In this document: piece after piece, positions 11,801 to 21,728 of the stretch
How the letters are laid out: each line of letters begins with the position of its first letter
How positions within the stretch are numbered: the first letter of the stretch is position 1
Source of the DNA: Sclerotinia nivalis
Taxonomy: Eukaryota > Ascomycota > Leotiomycetes > Helotiales > Sclerotiniaceae
Direction: 5' to 3'
Length of the DNA: 64,000 nucleotides
Assembly (NCBI GenBank): GCA_029531795.1
Contig: JAPEIS010000002.1
Location: 1,612,001-1,676,000, forward strand
Notes under the pieces: model-generated
The model's input: the letters and a program-made list of their open reading frames with translations, nothing else
The model's database searches: none
What the model was told of the DNA's origin: nothing
Program-made: the position numbers and the translations under genes

Positions 11801-12417
11801 TCTCGTCTGCAACCCTAAGAAGCGTACCAACAACCCCCAATCATGGTGCGGAAAACCAAAGCGCTAATCGCAATGTTCTTCATAAACGAAATGTCTCGAA
11901 TGCAACATTGAGAAGCTCCAAGAGTATAAGAAGTGTTAAGAGTTTCGATACGAGTGCGAGTGCGAGTGCCAGTCAAGGTTGTAACACTAGTCCGGCGAAA
12001 TTGGTCAAGAGATCTGGGAGACCGGTGTATAATTATACGCCGCAGAGTAGTCCGGGCACGGGGATTGGAGCGGCGGTTGAGAGACAATTTGGAAGTGCGG
12101 GGTTGGGAAGTGGAAATGGACCTGGAATTGGGAGGACGAGAGCAAGAGCAGGGGGGAGAGAAAATGAGAGGGTAGGAGGAACAGATGATGGTTATGGGGT
12201 TGAGGGCTGTGGTTTGATGGGTCCGAATGGTGGGTTAGGCGTGGATCAACAACAATTACAGTTGGGCAGTAAACAGATGGTGGATTTGTTTTTGAGTAGT
12301 AGACGAAGGAGAATTGCTAGTGTGGGGACTTTAGCGGGTGGCAGTATGAGTGAGGATGGGATTGGGGGAGTGAGAAATGTTAGTGGGATGGAGGGGAGTG
12401 GTGGGGTGTTTCTTTAG
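8806..12417 (+). CDS. Large serine-rich, mostly disordered fungal protein of unknown function
   Basis: A single uninterrupted 1203-codon frame begins MLRRNSSSRPSRSKPTSS. No enzyme domain was recognised. Ordered-looking islands are ESRMHAHAAAMYAFNRAQER (~27-46), a phospho-like region around RVTSWTNSTANNTV (~430), a basic amphipathic helix KARKVSQGLKSKLRKVFGR (~327-345), and GSIEWKKWMSSEVARLERPE (~827-846). A proline run APPLPPPIPL (~944-953) could bind SH3 domains or profilin. A C-terminal patch, SKQMVDLFLSSRRRRI, comes just before the end. Many RxxS and SxSS sites suggest heavy phosphorylation. The length and the islands suggest a scaffold or polarity/cell-cycle regulator, which is inference. 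The last 370 bp become strikingly G-rich, with Gly-Gly-rich sequence. Confidence 0.85.
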   Translation: MLRRNSSSRPSRSKPTSSVYPKHDPVDPEESRMHAHAAAMYAFNRAQERNGTTYGNMNGLSRNNSTNQVNQSRSSQKNSSTNLDNTGLKRQQSVRFAGPNAVKRRQSTGKRTEPPALTHKPSTATLRPIAMTTNAPVPAVYRPPSRSSSIGKASIGKAPIRDYAAHNYVTNLAFDEYYTQEDDVASTPSSYRRIRKSKSMFSPLSAPSNVFYSNGSPDRTNYSSTPHTQENDAPLRAPKSMSFLRGGRDYFKSSTSSERNDDAVQMARDRFFAQATQQRLREQPSFLFRSKAQRQEKPFRKSVRSSSGKSAATFDSAESIREGGLRAKARKVSQGLKSKLRKVFGRNKEEPVVIPNQQVEAIETHVREYAGQLSPDHESFLDIPRPDEAAFAHVAARVPSLRAIASSQRLRSQSGSIRSFRSDNSDEKSRVTSWTNSTANNTVTSQGLRPPPSRDQRLSIINESGTHISKGAFHRPNVKNQHPAYPAFHRPGHAQPIRPGGVDSARLCSALMKRLDENSPEAILAKSKKASTETLRAEKVPRRSSSFTNPLSQSKPWIRQVPPDCDPSNQCQNQYPQVYHSNNVGFTDRTEDLFDQTVGGAHQFNSADLPLYDKQLQNQDDVFSSHPESNHGSSFDQRGNIHSSKSAQGRALANIDALYSPVQDPSGLTPQQVAQRDDPIVPSTKVIREARSAFFGGSTFKIVRVGNTSPYRRALAGSDNSAIARDDSMARRGSPVRSILQTTAHSLAKVRTASVDDDAYSESVYSRSVGRNLSEAMSSDSSVPLANVRMPLLPVDSPSAGGAIIINSTTYRPTHPKQRGDDSGGSIEWKKWMSSEVARLERPEGKDRVSVSNIERSLSSTPTMPSPYHIAHRREYAQMADDDTDIAQKKLPVGKQPLGLVQQNLLSGNGQVLLKPILKNRSTTSLPENAHVDNNKSFVIPPAPPLPPPIPLRSTLRPTQSKTSLKSTSTSQYAPTTPGSVTQTQNHGVNGRNVLQKRLSSATLRSVPTTPNHGAENQSANRNVLHKRNVSNATLRSSKSIRSVKSFDTSASASASQGCNTSPAKLVKRSGRPVYNYTPQSSPGTGIGAAVERQFGSAGLGSGNGPGIGRTRARAGGRENERVGGTDDGYGVEGCGLMGPNGGLGVDQQQLQLGSKQMVDLFLSSRRRRIASVGTLAGGSMSEDGIGGVRNVSGMEGSGGVFL

Positions 12418-13521
12418 GGGTTGGTGGCGTATGGAATACATAGTGGCATGACTTATGATTTGGGTTACTCGGATAAGGATTAGGTATATACTTTTGGTTG
12501 GTGTACTGAGTGCTCGGATATATGGATACTTGGGTTGGACGGTTCTTGATTCTATTTCTTAGGGCGCGGGATTGAAGAGTAAGGCCCTTGCTTTCAAGGG
12601 GTTAAAACGGTATTGATTAATGCTGCATGACTTTTGTTTTTTTAATAGAGTATTTATAGTAATAGACTAATAGACTAATAGTATAGATATCCATTAGATT
12701 AATACAGTACTCGTAATTAGTGTATAGAATGAATTAGAATACTTGTTTTATGATCAGATGTTGATGGGATTGGAAGTAGATATCCCTGGCCATGCGAGTT
12801 TCTCTTCTTTTTTGTTGCCGGGGTCTAGATAATGGGTTGAGGGTATGGAAAAGGAGAGATGAGATAAGTTAAGTTAAGTATGAGGAATTGTGGTGATTGG
12901 GTATTGAGAAAAATGAGTTCGGTGATATGTTTGAGGGAAATGGAGATAGGGTATATTCCGTAGGCTGAGCATGAAGCCGTAGAGCGAGGAACTGTGTGAA
13001 TACTATTCAGTTGCGCAAAATTATGGAGAATTGTAGATATGTACATGATGGCCCCTAGATGAAAGACTAATAAAAGGTAGAAAAGGGCGCAACTTTAACT
13101 TTGGGAAATACCATTGGTTATTGCACTTTGAACCTGAGCCGGAGCCAATATCAACATCAATCTATCCCGTTTTATAGTAAAGTATAAAGTATAAATTTAA
13201 ATGGGTACTCGTACTGTCAGCTTGCTTGCTTATCTCTTGTGAAATTTGAAGGTGTTTGTATGTTTTTTTTTTGGTTATGGTGATGGGGTTTTGGGTTTTG
13301 CTTTTGAGATTTTATGTGTGTGTGTGTGTATGTATGTATATTGATTGTGGGGGTGTTGGGTTTCTTGTGGCTGGTTTTTGTATATGAATAGGGGATGGAT
13401 GGATGAATATAGTTTCGCGCATGTAGATCCGGGACAAAGTGGTAGCAAGTTACGCATATACTATCGAATCGAAGGTAGTTGCAATGTCCAATGTTTAAAG
13501 GTTCTCCAAATCTGGCAATCA
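12418..13521. other. Intergenic AT-rich stretch
   Basis: Contains the 3' region of the Ser-rich orphan, a TAATAGACTAATAG short repeat near 12660, and a GT/TATG microsatellite at 13315-13340. No gene is supported on either strand. Confidence 0.6.
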
Positions 13522-13797
13522 ATGAAACTCGAGATAGTATTATGTATAGAATGGTGAGTATTCAACAATTTTATGCTTCGACTGACTATAGTAGGAGGAT
13601 TGATTAGCATTTCAGAAAAAATTCCTCACGCGGTCGATGCTGAAGCGAATAACTTAGTTAAGCTAGCACTGAAAATTGGTGGCGGTTATATGGCGGCTGC
13701 GGGGGTCTTGCATCAATACTGTTTGAATATGCTATGGCAAGCATGGTACGAAAAGTATTGTGAGGACAAAGCCAAACCTTGGATAGATCGCCTATAG
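13522..13797 (+). CDS. Possible small two-exon gene, 73 residues, unknown function
   Basis: Exon 1 (13522-13553, MKLEIVLCIE..) ends at a good donor, G/GTGAGT. A 54-bp intron with a CTGACTATAG-type branch region ends at TTAG (13607). Exon 2 (13608-13797) then reads ISEKIPHAVDAEANNLVKLA and continues through KIGGGYMAAAGVLHQYC to KAKPWIDRL and a stop. The composition (helical, charged, no low complexity) looks more protein-like than surrounding random frames. No family was recognised, and the upstream ATG is uncertain. It may be an exon of a decayed or lineage-specific gene. Confidence 0.3.
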
Positions 13798-14685
13798 ATA
13801 TCACGATATTGCCCTTGGTGAGTTTTGTACATAGCGGTTGAGTTGGGGACCGGATGCTGACGAGTGTGGCAGATCACTGGAGCAGAGGATACTGACTAGT
13901 CATAGTTGACATGTGATGCAGACACTTGTGTCGTGTCATATGTCCGGGCGAAAGGACGTCCAACGTCCTTCCAGGATTTCAGATTGTAAATTCTTCTTGT
14001 CTGAAGCAATGGAATTATCATGATGAAAGAGTCCAAGGTTGAGCTAATGTCTTCAACTATTTACAGGCAACGTAAATGGAGTGAGTTCAATGGAGTGAAG
14101 CAAAGGGTTATTGAACACCAGTTATTCACTATCGAAAGTCATGGTATCGAACGATTTCCAGTGTTTAAAGACCTGGAAGTCACCATGAAGCGTAGGCCCA
14201 TAGAACAGTTTGCGTGTTGTATATGGGGTCGAAAAGAGAAGTGAGGGCTGAGGAAGGGCTCCTCATAATGGACGAGTAAATGTTGTGTCTAATCGTGAAC
14301 GGCGGACTTGGACTACAATTACCTCAGCTCTATGTTAAGGCTCCGATGAGATAACTCTATGAATTATTGCTGCGACTAGATTACCCCTCAGCACTTCGTA
14401 CTGTTTGTGATTTGACATTGGATACGTATGCCCCTCATCTAAGATTCATGTTACCATTACCCTCTTCTACCAAGTTGCGCCATCTGAACTACTTTCTATA
14501 TCAAAACAAGCACCGCCTACAATAATAATAATAGATGAGATGACCATTGACTATTGCATATCAAAGATCATTGTAGTCCTCTGCGAGGGTTATGGGTCCT
14601 CGCTAACCTCCTAAGTGGGGTTAATGCCACTCCTCTCCACAATCTCAATATATATTCAAAATTCACCTTTATCGTCAATAAACAT
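13798..14685. other. Intergenic region before the tRNA cluster
   Basis: A 74-codon open frame at 14020-14244 lacks recognisable features and was not called. A TATA-like ATATATATT segment at about 14648-14656 precedes the Leu tRNA. Otherwise nothing is seen. Confidence 0.5.
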
Positions 14686-14801
14686 GGTGAGATGGCCGAG
14701 TTGGTCTAAGGCGCCAGGTTAAGGTGTTAAACTATTAACAAACGGTTTTTCACAATCTCCTGGTCTAGTAATAGGCGTGGGTTCGAATCCCACTCTCATC
14801 A
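14686..14801 (+). tRNA. tRNA-Leu(AAG) with intron
   Basis: Acceptor strands GGTGAGA and TCTCATC pair (one G-U), followed by discriminator A. The D arm is GCCGAGTTGGTCTAAGGC. Anticodon stem CCAGG/CCTGG encloses loop TT-AAG-G, giving anticodon AAG. An intron of about 33 nt starts one base after the anticodon. A long variable arm, typical of Leu, is followed by the T arm GTGGG-TTCGAAT-CCCAC. A and B boxes are intact, so the gene should be functional. A T-rich run follows within ten bases. Confidence 0.95.
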
Positions 14802-14807
14802 ATATAC

Positions 14808-14821
14808 TTTTTGAGTTTTTT
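14808..14821 (+). terminator. Pol III T-run terminator of tRNA-Leu
   Basis: Five Ts at 14808-14812 and six Ts at 14816-14821 directly follow the mature 3' end of tRNA-Leu, as expected for RNA polymerase III termination. Confidence 0.6.
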
Positions 14822-15042
14822 GGAGGGGGGATTTTTGTTAGCGGAGTTCGATTTGTGCCCAGAAAAGATATTCAAAAGTTGATGATACTTTTCCTGTGTT
14901 TTTTTTTTTTCAGCAGTTTGCTACAAGGGACTGATATAGCTTGTGCCAGATAGAAGAAATTTTGATAAAAAGTGTTTTACCTAGCATCCCCTCCAGGGGA
15001 ACCTATCGACTACTAAAATGGGCAAAAACATAGATTTCTAAT

Positions 15043-15059
15043 ATCGGATTCAAACCGAT
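15043..15059 (-). promoter_or_regulatory. Orphan TPsiC-arm / B-box (possible tRNA relic or TFIIIC site)
   Basis: On the minus strand ATCGG-TTTGAAT-CCGAT forms a perfect 5-bp stem with a 7-base loop, the shape of a tRNA T arm. The core GGTTTGAATCC differs from the consensus B box GGTTCGAATCC by a single C-to-T change. It lies 15 bp beyond the 3' end of tRNA-Arg. No matching D arm, anticodon arm or acceptor stem of its own was found. It is either the 3' remnant of a decayed tRNA or an extra TFIIIC site. Confidence 0.5.
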
Positions 15060-15073
15060 GATACTCAGGGTAA

Positions 15074-15169
15074 CTCCCTACGTAGGTCTCGAACCTACAG
15101 CCTCAAGATCAATTCAAACGTAGATACTCTACTTAGAAGTCTTGCGCGCTACCATTGCGCCAGCAGGGA
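15074..15169 (-). tRNA. tRNA-Arg(TCT) with intron
   Basis: Reading the minus strand, acceptor TCCCTGC pairs with GTAGGGA (one G-U), with discriminator G. The D arm is GCGC-AATGGTA-GCGC. Anticodon stem CAAGA/TCTTG has loop CT-TCT-A, giving anticodon TCT. An intron of about 24 nt containing the self-pairing stretch GTAGA..TCTAC is inserted one base after the anticodon. T arm: GTAGG-TTCGAGA-CCTAC. All arms fold, so it is probably functional. Confidence 0.93.
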
Positions 15170-15493
15170 AATCTTAGGATTTTGTGTGATCGGGAATGCT
15201 TAAGTCTGTTTATACTCAAGTGAAACAAGTGGATCAAGAAAACAAGAGAAATGGAAAAGACCAAGAAATTCAATTAGATTCTTGGTTGTGTTGTGTTATC
15301 TGGGTTGAAGTGAAAATTTTTGATGAAAAAAAAAATAGACAACCGAGATGAAGGGGTTGAGCTGAGAGAACCCCACTATGTAGCTACGCCTTTTTTTAGT
15401 CCCACCAAATCCACAAACTTTATTTTACTTTTTTTCCAGTTTCAATTCTTTGGGCTGAGTATATATACTCAAAAATGGGCTCTCATACAAATA

Positions 15494-15585
15494 GGCCGGA
15501 TGGTGTAGTTGGTTATCACGTGTCCTTAACAATTAAACACTGTTAAATACGGACAAGGTCCTGGGATCGTGCCCCAGTCTGGTCA
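15494..15585 (+). tRNA. tRNA-Val(AAC) with intron and atypical T-loop
   Basis: Acceptor GGCCGGA pairs with TCTGGTC (two G-U), with discriminator A. The D arm contains TGGTGTAGTTGG, a good A box. Anticodon stem TGTCC/GGACA has anticodon AAC, followed one base later by an intron of about 18 nt. The T stem CTGGG/CCCAG is intact, but its loop reads ATCGTGC instead of TTCGANT-like. The almost invariant T54 and A58 are replaced by A and G, and the B box is weakened. It may be a decaying or specialised copy. Confidence 0.8.
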
Positions 15586-18500
15586 TCTGATGTGTCCAAT
15601 GACATGCATTTTTGCTGTTTTGTTTGGTTTGACACTTGAGTCTGATGCATTAGTCGATCTTCTGCTCCTTTGGTACTTTTTCCTGACGAAACTTTGGAAT
15701 CAATCAAGTGGTATATTTTTAAAGCTCATTATTGGAGGTATTTTGCTACGAGGAAAGTATGGGATGTTGGGATGTCGGTGTTTGTAGGTGGGGTCTGTGG
15801 GCCTTCATTTCAATTAAGTCACTGACTCTTCCTCCATCAGTGAGAATCTAGTTCTTCTGCTTTGCTGTACGTCCATTTCAGCTCTAGATTCTCGCCGGAG
15901 GTATCCTTTTGTTCAATTTCCTAGGTCGAGCGTGGCAAATACCCCTACAAAACAGAAGAAGGGGGAGGGAATGGAAAGTTCTGAATATATTCACTTTGGC
16001 ATAGCTACATTAGCCGTTGGAACGTAGGAGGTATATCTATGCTGTGAAGAAAGAAAATATTTGAACAGGATTGGATGAAGAAGAAAGCGTTCTAGCATGT
16101 TGATCCTTTTACAGTAGCATTTGGATGGTGGAAGTGTGTTGCTATCTAACAAGTAGTAATTGAAGCAACTTGAGAGGACTGCAAGACGGGAGACTAACAT
16201 ATCAGGTTTATATTCGACCCTTTACCTTAACCACTTTTCTCCCGACCTTTCATTTTGCACATTTCCTCTCTTTTGAGGGTGTTCTGGAGAAGAGAATGTT
16301 GGAATTGATATTCCAAAGGAACCGAGTTTACAGAGAAATCGAGCTTGTGGGCCATAGGGTATTTGATGAGTTGTGGGAGCAGGAGAGTCGGACAATGAAT
16401 TGTCGCAGTGTTGTCGTGCAAAGAACAGTAACATAGATAATGATGTTCGATTCCAATTCGTTTTGTAAGGCTAGAGAGCCTTAGCTACCCTGGAAAATAG
16501 CACCAAAGCTCTGAAAGCAGATTAAGGACCTTTAAACTCTTGCGCATGTTTACCTTCACGTAGACGTGATCATTAATCCTCGTTCACTTAAAAATCTAGA
16601 AATTTTGTTTCCCATTGACACACATATCTCTGCCAAGTGTATGAAAACGAGCCTCAATACATGAAGTCATCTCAATGGATAATATCAGAGTAAACAATGT
16701 GCATCCAATCTACTCAAAAATTGGTAGCTTCTCACCAAGATTTTCAGAGCTGTAAAGCCAAGCTTCATATTCAAGATCAACAACCTCGAAAACCTGTCCG
16801 AAGTATTAAGAGAGCCATGATTGGCATAGAGTATGGCATATTCGCAAACGTATAAGATATTATAAGCAGGCCGATAGTACTACGAATAGATTTCAAATAT
16901 CAGAAATCGCTGGGACGATGGAATAGGAAGAATGCATTGGTTGGCTAGTTCAACTTTTCGTTGGACAGTAGTAACTTCTCGCCTGCTATCTCCGTAACTA
17001 AACAGCAATCTACGGCAATGAAGGGGGAATCGGGTCTTTAAAATTTTGTCATTCCTTCGTCCCGTCTTTAAAGGCTATTTTATCTGGCCGCAAATCCGTG
17101 GCGCGGGAAACATTACCAAGAATTTAGCTGATTTATAAATGCCGAATGTCAAAATTCCGAAAGCCTTGCGAATTTCAGAATACCGTCGACGGGACAATTC
17201 AATGCCGTGTCGTAGAGTACTTAAACAAGAGCCTGATTCAAAACCCATCGCCCTCCTTGAGCCTGAATCTTTCTGCATTGATAGTATTATGGAATTGCTG
17301 TTGGTTCCCGCACCAGGAAGTGGGGGCAGTTTCTCATTAGCTAATTCTTTGAGCAATTCGAAGTATATCCAGTAGATTTGGATATCTATATCTTCATTCA
17401 AGAAAAAGTCAAGCAGACCCCCAAATATGTCGCCTAGCTTATCACAACTTGATCTGAAGAACCCTTTATGCAGTGCCCTGTTATCCATATGAATCGCTGT
17501 TCAACGTACCTTATGCCGGTTCTTCACAGCATAGCCATTGATTGTTTGTATATCATTTCGATAGTGTTCCACAGCGATGTAAAAATTCGCAAATCTAACA
17601 GCCATGAAGAACTGCAAAACAGAAATTCCATGGTTTTGGAATCGAAAAGTCTATGTTTGAGCACCCTGTAACATTGTAACACTACCTTCCCGGTGTAGTA
17701 ATGCATCAGAAGGCTGAAGGCTTACGCCATTGACTTGGGGATTTCGATAGCCCCATGATTAGTATCATGGAGAGAGTATCACGAAGAGGGGTTCTCGTCC
17801 AACCAGGGTCGTGCAAGTATCCGTCGTGAAAGAGCAGGTTCAGATAATGCACTTGCCCGTTGAAGCAGGACCTCTCATTTGGGAATCTCTCAGCTGGTTA
17901 GAAAAATGCGGGGCAACAAAGCAAACGCTCTCTCGGGGTCCTCGTACAGTGAAACGATAAAAACGTTGGGTAAGCGGTGTACGGCTATGGTATGTAGTGA
18001 TCCCACCAACTTGATGAACCATTCGTGTCAGGCAACGTATCCATTGAGTGCCAATTCAATTTTATCATGATTAACAAAAACTTGGAATTCGGAGTGAAAA
18101 GTATCAAACACACTTGCGGTTGCGGCCACAGTATCTCCATACGCAAAAAAATATGCACTTCAATATTGGGCTATGCTGGAAAGGAAACTTGAACCGAGCG
18201 AAATGTCTAGAAATATCAAAATTAATAACGGAAGATGTGAAAGTAGATTCCGGATGCGCATACATTTACCAGACTAGTTCAGATGAAAGCAGGTGAAAAG
18301 CCTATCGAACCCTGGAGAATCTGCCACGATACTGCACGAGAACCTCGTCAAGGATCGATCCCATTGGACCCCTAACACAAATTAAGTGTTCAGACCGACC
18401 GTATGCTTATTTGATTTGATAGTTGATTCTCATCGTCGATGAAAACTTGTCCTTTTGTTCCTGAAATCTTGGAGGAGCAGGCAAGATATACATATTGAGT

Positions 18501-20193
18501 CAGGCATGACGTTAACATCGGTCGATATACATCGGAGATTTTATACAACCTGGAAGTTGTCCCTGCGTACCCTGTTACTCTTGGGGATGTTCAAAGCTCT
18601 CCCGCGGTTTTGAATTAAGACTCTGCTCTTAATGCATGTCACTCCTATTGTAAGGTATTGCTAGGGTAACCATATTAGGATGAACATTATTGGTGGAACT
18701 CTGTTCAATGTGCAGTACGCAGAGTATATGTATACCTTTACGGAGTACATATGGAAGCGGCAGTCCAAGTACCGTCCGCAAGGAAGAAAGGATAAGTTAA
18801 TGATAAATAAGGTAATTACGGTTGATCCGGCTCGCTCCGTTATATCAATTAGGGGATTTATTATTAAAGTTACATAACTAAGCTAATTAGGGTCGGGATG
18901 GTTGGTTCATAACAGCCTTTTTTACTCCTCTTGGTTCTTACCATGCATGAGTGGCTTGTAAGGTTTGGCTTAAGCTTTGATTGGGGAACGTGCATGAAAA
19001 CTTTTAAAAAATCAGCCCATTATATGAAATTCTCGTCAGTTATGGCATTTAAAAACTGCATCCTAACACATTTTGAGGTCGAAAATGTTTCTAAACCGCT
19101 TAATGTTCAATAACTTCCCTTGGAGAGAAGCCGAAGGCATGTGCATTGCCCCTCATACCTAGGTATACAAACTTTCGAATCAACCTATCAAAGACTTGCT
19201 CTCCTACACAAAAACTATACACAGATGATCAGACACGGTTTCATTATGGGATCTCGATGACATTCGGGGAGCTTTGCGGACTTGGGAAATATTATACGGG
19301 ATTGGGTCCGGCAAGTAATATTGTTGTATGCGTGCGTCTAATTCCGAAATATCCAAGCAAATCAATCATGAATTTCCCAATTTGATGATTGATCACTCTT
19401 GTGCTTGCTTAGGAGCTTGGGAAGCTTGATATTGATGCATGAATGCAGAGTTCTTGTCGAATCATGTTGGTGCTGTATGAACTTGGATGCATTCCTTTCT
19501 ACTACTATTTTGGTACTACTATATTATTCTACTAATCCATAAAGCTGTTTCTTTATTTCCATCTATTGCCCTGCCAATACATTTAGTTCCAGCAGTGCCC
19601 AGTTGTTTCTCTGTTGCATCTCTCAAATTATTCTTACATTTTTTTTTCCTTTCAACCTTGCCGGAGTCCCCCGCCTATGTTCAGTCAACAAAATTAAGGT
19701 CTGGAATTGGCTTCAATCCCCACAATTCATTCTAACATCACATCATACAAATCGTGATACTCGTATGATAACGAAGATGAACCGGTACTGAGGCTTGAAA
19801 GTCTGGAAACGTCTTCTTACCACATGGTCATTCCGGGAAATTGATTCCTTCCGAATTTTATATTGAGTTTGGGAGGCATTACCCCCTCTATGAATTTATT
19901 TAAAGGTCCATACCCCAAATACAACCAACATTTCAAGCCACAGCAAGATAGATCATAAATATATCAACCCATCAAAATTCGAAGACTTTACTCGAATTCA
20001 AGTTACATCATCCATATTATCAAATACCTTTCCATCACTTTCTTTGTCGGGCTTTGTATCAACAGCAACCTCGGCATTCCCTCATCAACACAGCATTCAT
20101 ATATTCTTTCAGAGCTCCAACTCAACTATAATATCTTTCAAGGAGTAAGCTTCGACTTACCCCAAAATCAAACTGATATCATCAATCTCCCCA
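15586..20193. other. Gene-poor AT-rich tract
   Basis: These 4.6 kb have many short frames on both strands but none with a recognisable domain, convincing splicing or coding composition. The longest is 17075-17488 on the minus strand (137 codons, starting MDNRALHKGFF). Its Cys/Ser-rich sequence matches nothing I know, and it overlaps frames on the other strand. The right end (about 19900-20193) is the leader of the bHLH gene, with repeated TCATCAA and CAACC elements. No 5S rRNA or further tRNA was found by eye. Confidence 0.5.
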
Positions 20194-21728
20194 ATGGCAA
20201 GTGTGGTTTGCCAGAAGCCTGCCGTTGATTACTTCACATTGTCGCGGCAGCAAACTGAAGTAAGTATATTACTATTTCCTTAAAAATCTACATGAAACCA
20301 ATGGAAGCCACGTCTTGAGCATTTTCACGTTATCCGAGTTATTCCGGATATGTATATGTGGATGAACTCCACCTCCCGCAAAGGGCTTCCACTGGTCTAA
20401 GTCCTCTTCTATTTCCCTACAACCACCCCACTGTACAATTGACTGACAGCTAGCTCTTATAGCAGAGTACTTCCCCATTCAACTGGGATAGTGAGCCTGC
20501 ACTCGTCCATAACTCAGACTCCTGTGACTCTATTCTCCCATCACCAACCTCATCCAACCCAATATTTTCCAGACCTTCGTACATTCTCCCAAAAGAAGAA
20601 CCATTTCAAAACGCCATCCGCAAATCATCTACAGGTCAAGCATTTGACTTTGGTACCTTCGAAGATTGGATGCGCTGGGACGATCCAAGTGACGTAACTC
20701 TATCACCCACCTCGGACCTCTTCCCAGAACTCAAGAGTGAGCCCCTCTCGCCTAATATGAGCGGTCTCGAACTCTCTCGAAATCTTTCCACTATCGACGA
20801 AGCAGCAGTATTTGGTGACGATAACATGGGTGAAGCTGGAGAACAACTATTTCAACCCACACCTAATAATAATCTAATGAGCTCACCCATCATCGACATC
20901 CCATCTAGAGAAGGGTTATACTCCACCCCTCTTTCCTGGGCACGACCTCAAATGAACTCAAGTATCAATTCTACCATTCGCCGCGCACAAACCATTCCTC
21001 AGCCTCAACAGCAACCCATCATCTACCACCGCACTCTCACTCCCCAAGAAGAGATCCAACTCCGCGCTATAGCCATGCCCCAACAAGCTCAAAACTCCTC
21101 TGCATACCCCACCTCTCCAACCTCATCCAGAAGCTCACCAGCACATTCTCCCATCTCCAGACCCGCACGCCAGTCAATGTCAAATCATCATTCCAATAAT
21201 CTGAAACGCAAATCATCAGCTTGTTCTTCAGACTCGAATACTGACGGTGAAGATGAGATGCCCGCCCGCCATCCACCAATCAAGAAGACCGCTCATAACA
21301 TGATCGAGAAACGATACCGAACCAATTTGAATGACAAGATTGCTCTACTGAGAGATAGCGTACCAAGTTTGAGAGTTATGTCAAGGAAATGTTCGAGAGG
21401 ACAGGAAGATGGTGATGAGCATATTGGAGATGACGAGGAGGAAGATTTGCAAGGTTTAACACCAGCACACAAGTTAAATAAGGTATATTTCTCCAATCCT
21501 CCAACTTAGATAAACTATAAGACTAATGAATTGCAACAGGCAACTGTACTATCCAAAGCAACAGAATACATCAACCACCTCGAGAAACGCAACAAATATC
21601 TACAAAGAGAAAACGAAAATCTCAAATCCCGCGTTGAAGCTTTCGAAATGTTAATGATGTCCAACCAAACACAAAACGGTGCACCGCAACAAACAAACGG
21701 CATGCAAAGAGGAAGATATGGATCGTGA
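20194..21728 (+). CDS. SREBP-type bHLH-leucine zipper transcription factor, soluble form
   Basis: Exons are 20194-20259, 20466-21482 and 21540-21728, giving 423 residues. The start [15 protein letters not shown] is the first Met, and a short 22-codon exon 1 is typical. The basic region [20 protein letters not shown] (~298-318) carries the tyrosine (EKRYR) diagnostic of SREBP-type bHLH factors, which lets them bind E-box and SRE sites. A long acidic loop ([15 protein letters not shown]) separates helix 1 from helix 2 ([18 protein letters not shown]), followed by a zipper [18 protein letters not shown]. No transmembrane segment is present, so it is unlike membrane-tethered Sre1/SrbA and closer to the short SrbB-like fungal factors. 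It probably regulates sterol, hypoxia or carbohydrate genes. The N-terminal two-thirds is Ser/Pro-rich activation-type sequence with Asp/Glu patches. Confidence 0.88.
20461..20465 (+). promoter_or_regulatory. Tandem (NAGNAG) splice acceptor of bHLH exon 2
   Basis: The intron 1 end reads TTATAGCAG followed by AGTACTTCC. Both AGs preserve the frame; the upstream one would add a single glutamine codon (CAG). Such tandem acceptors often give two isoforms differing by one residue. Confidence 0.5.

Noticed and set aside
17075..17488. 137-codon minus-strand frame
   Set aside because: No domain, no splicing evidence, and competing frames on the opposite strand; left as unannotated.
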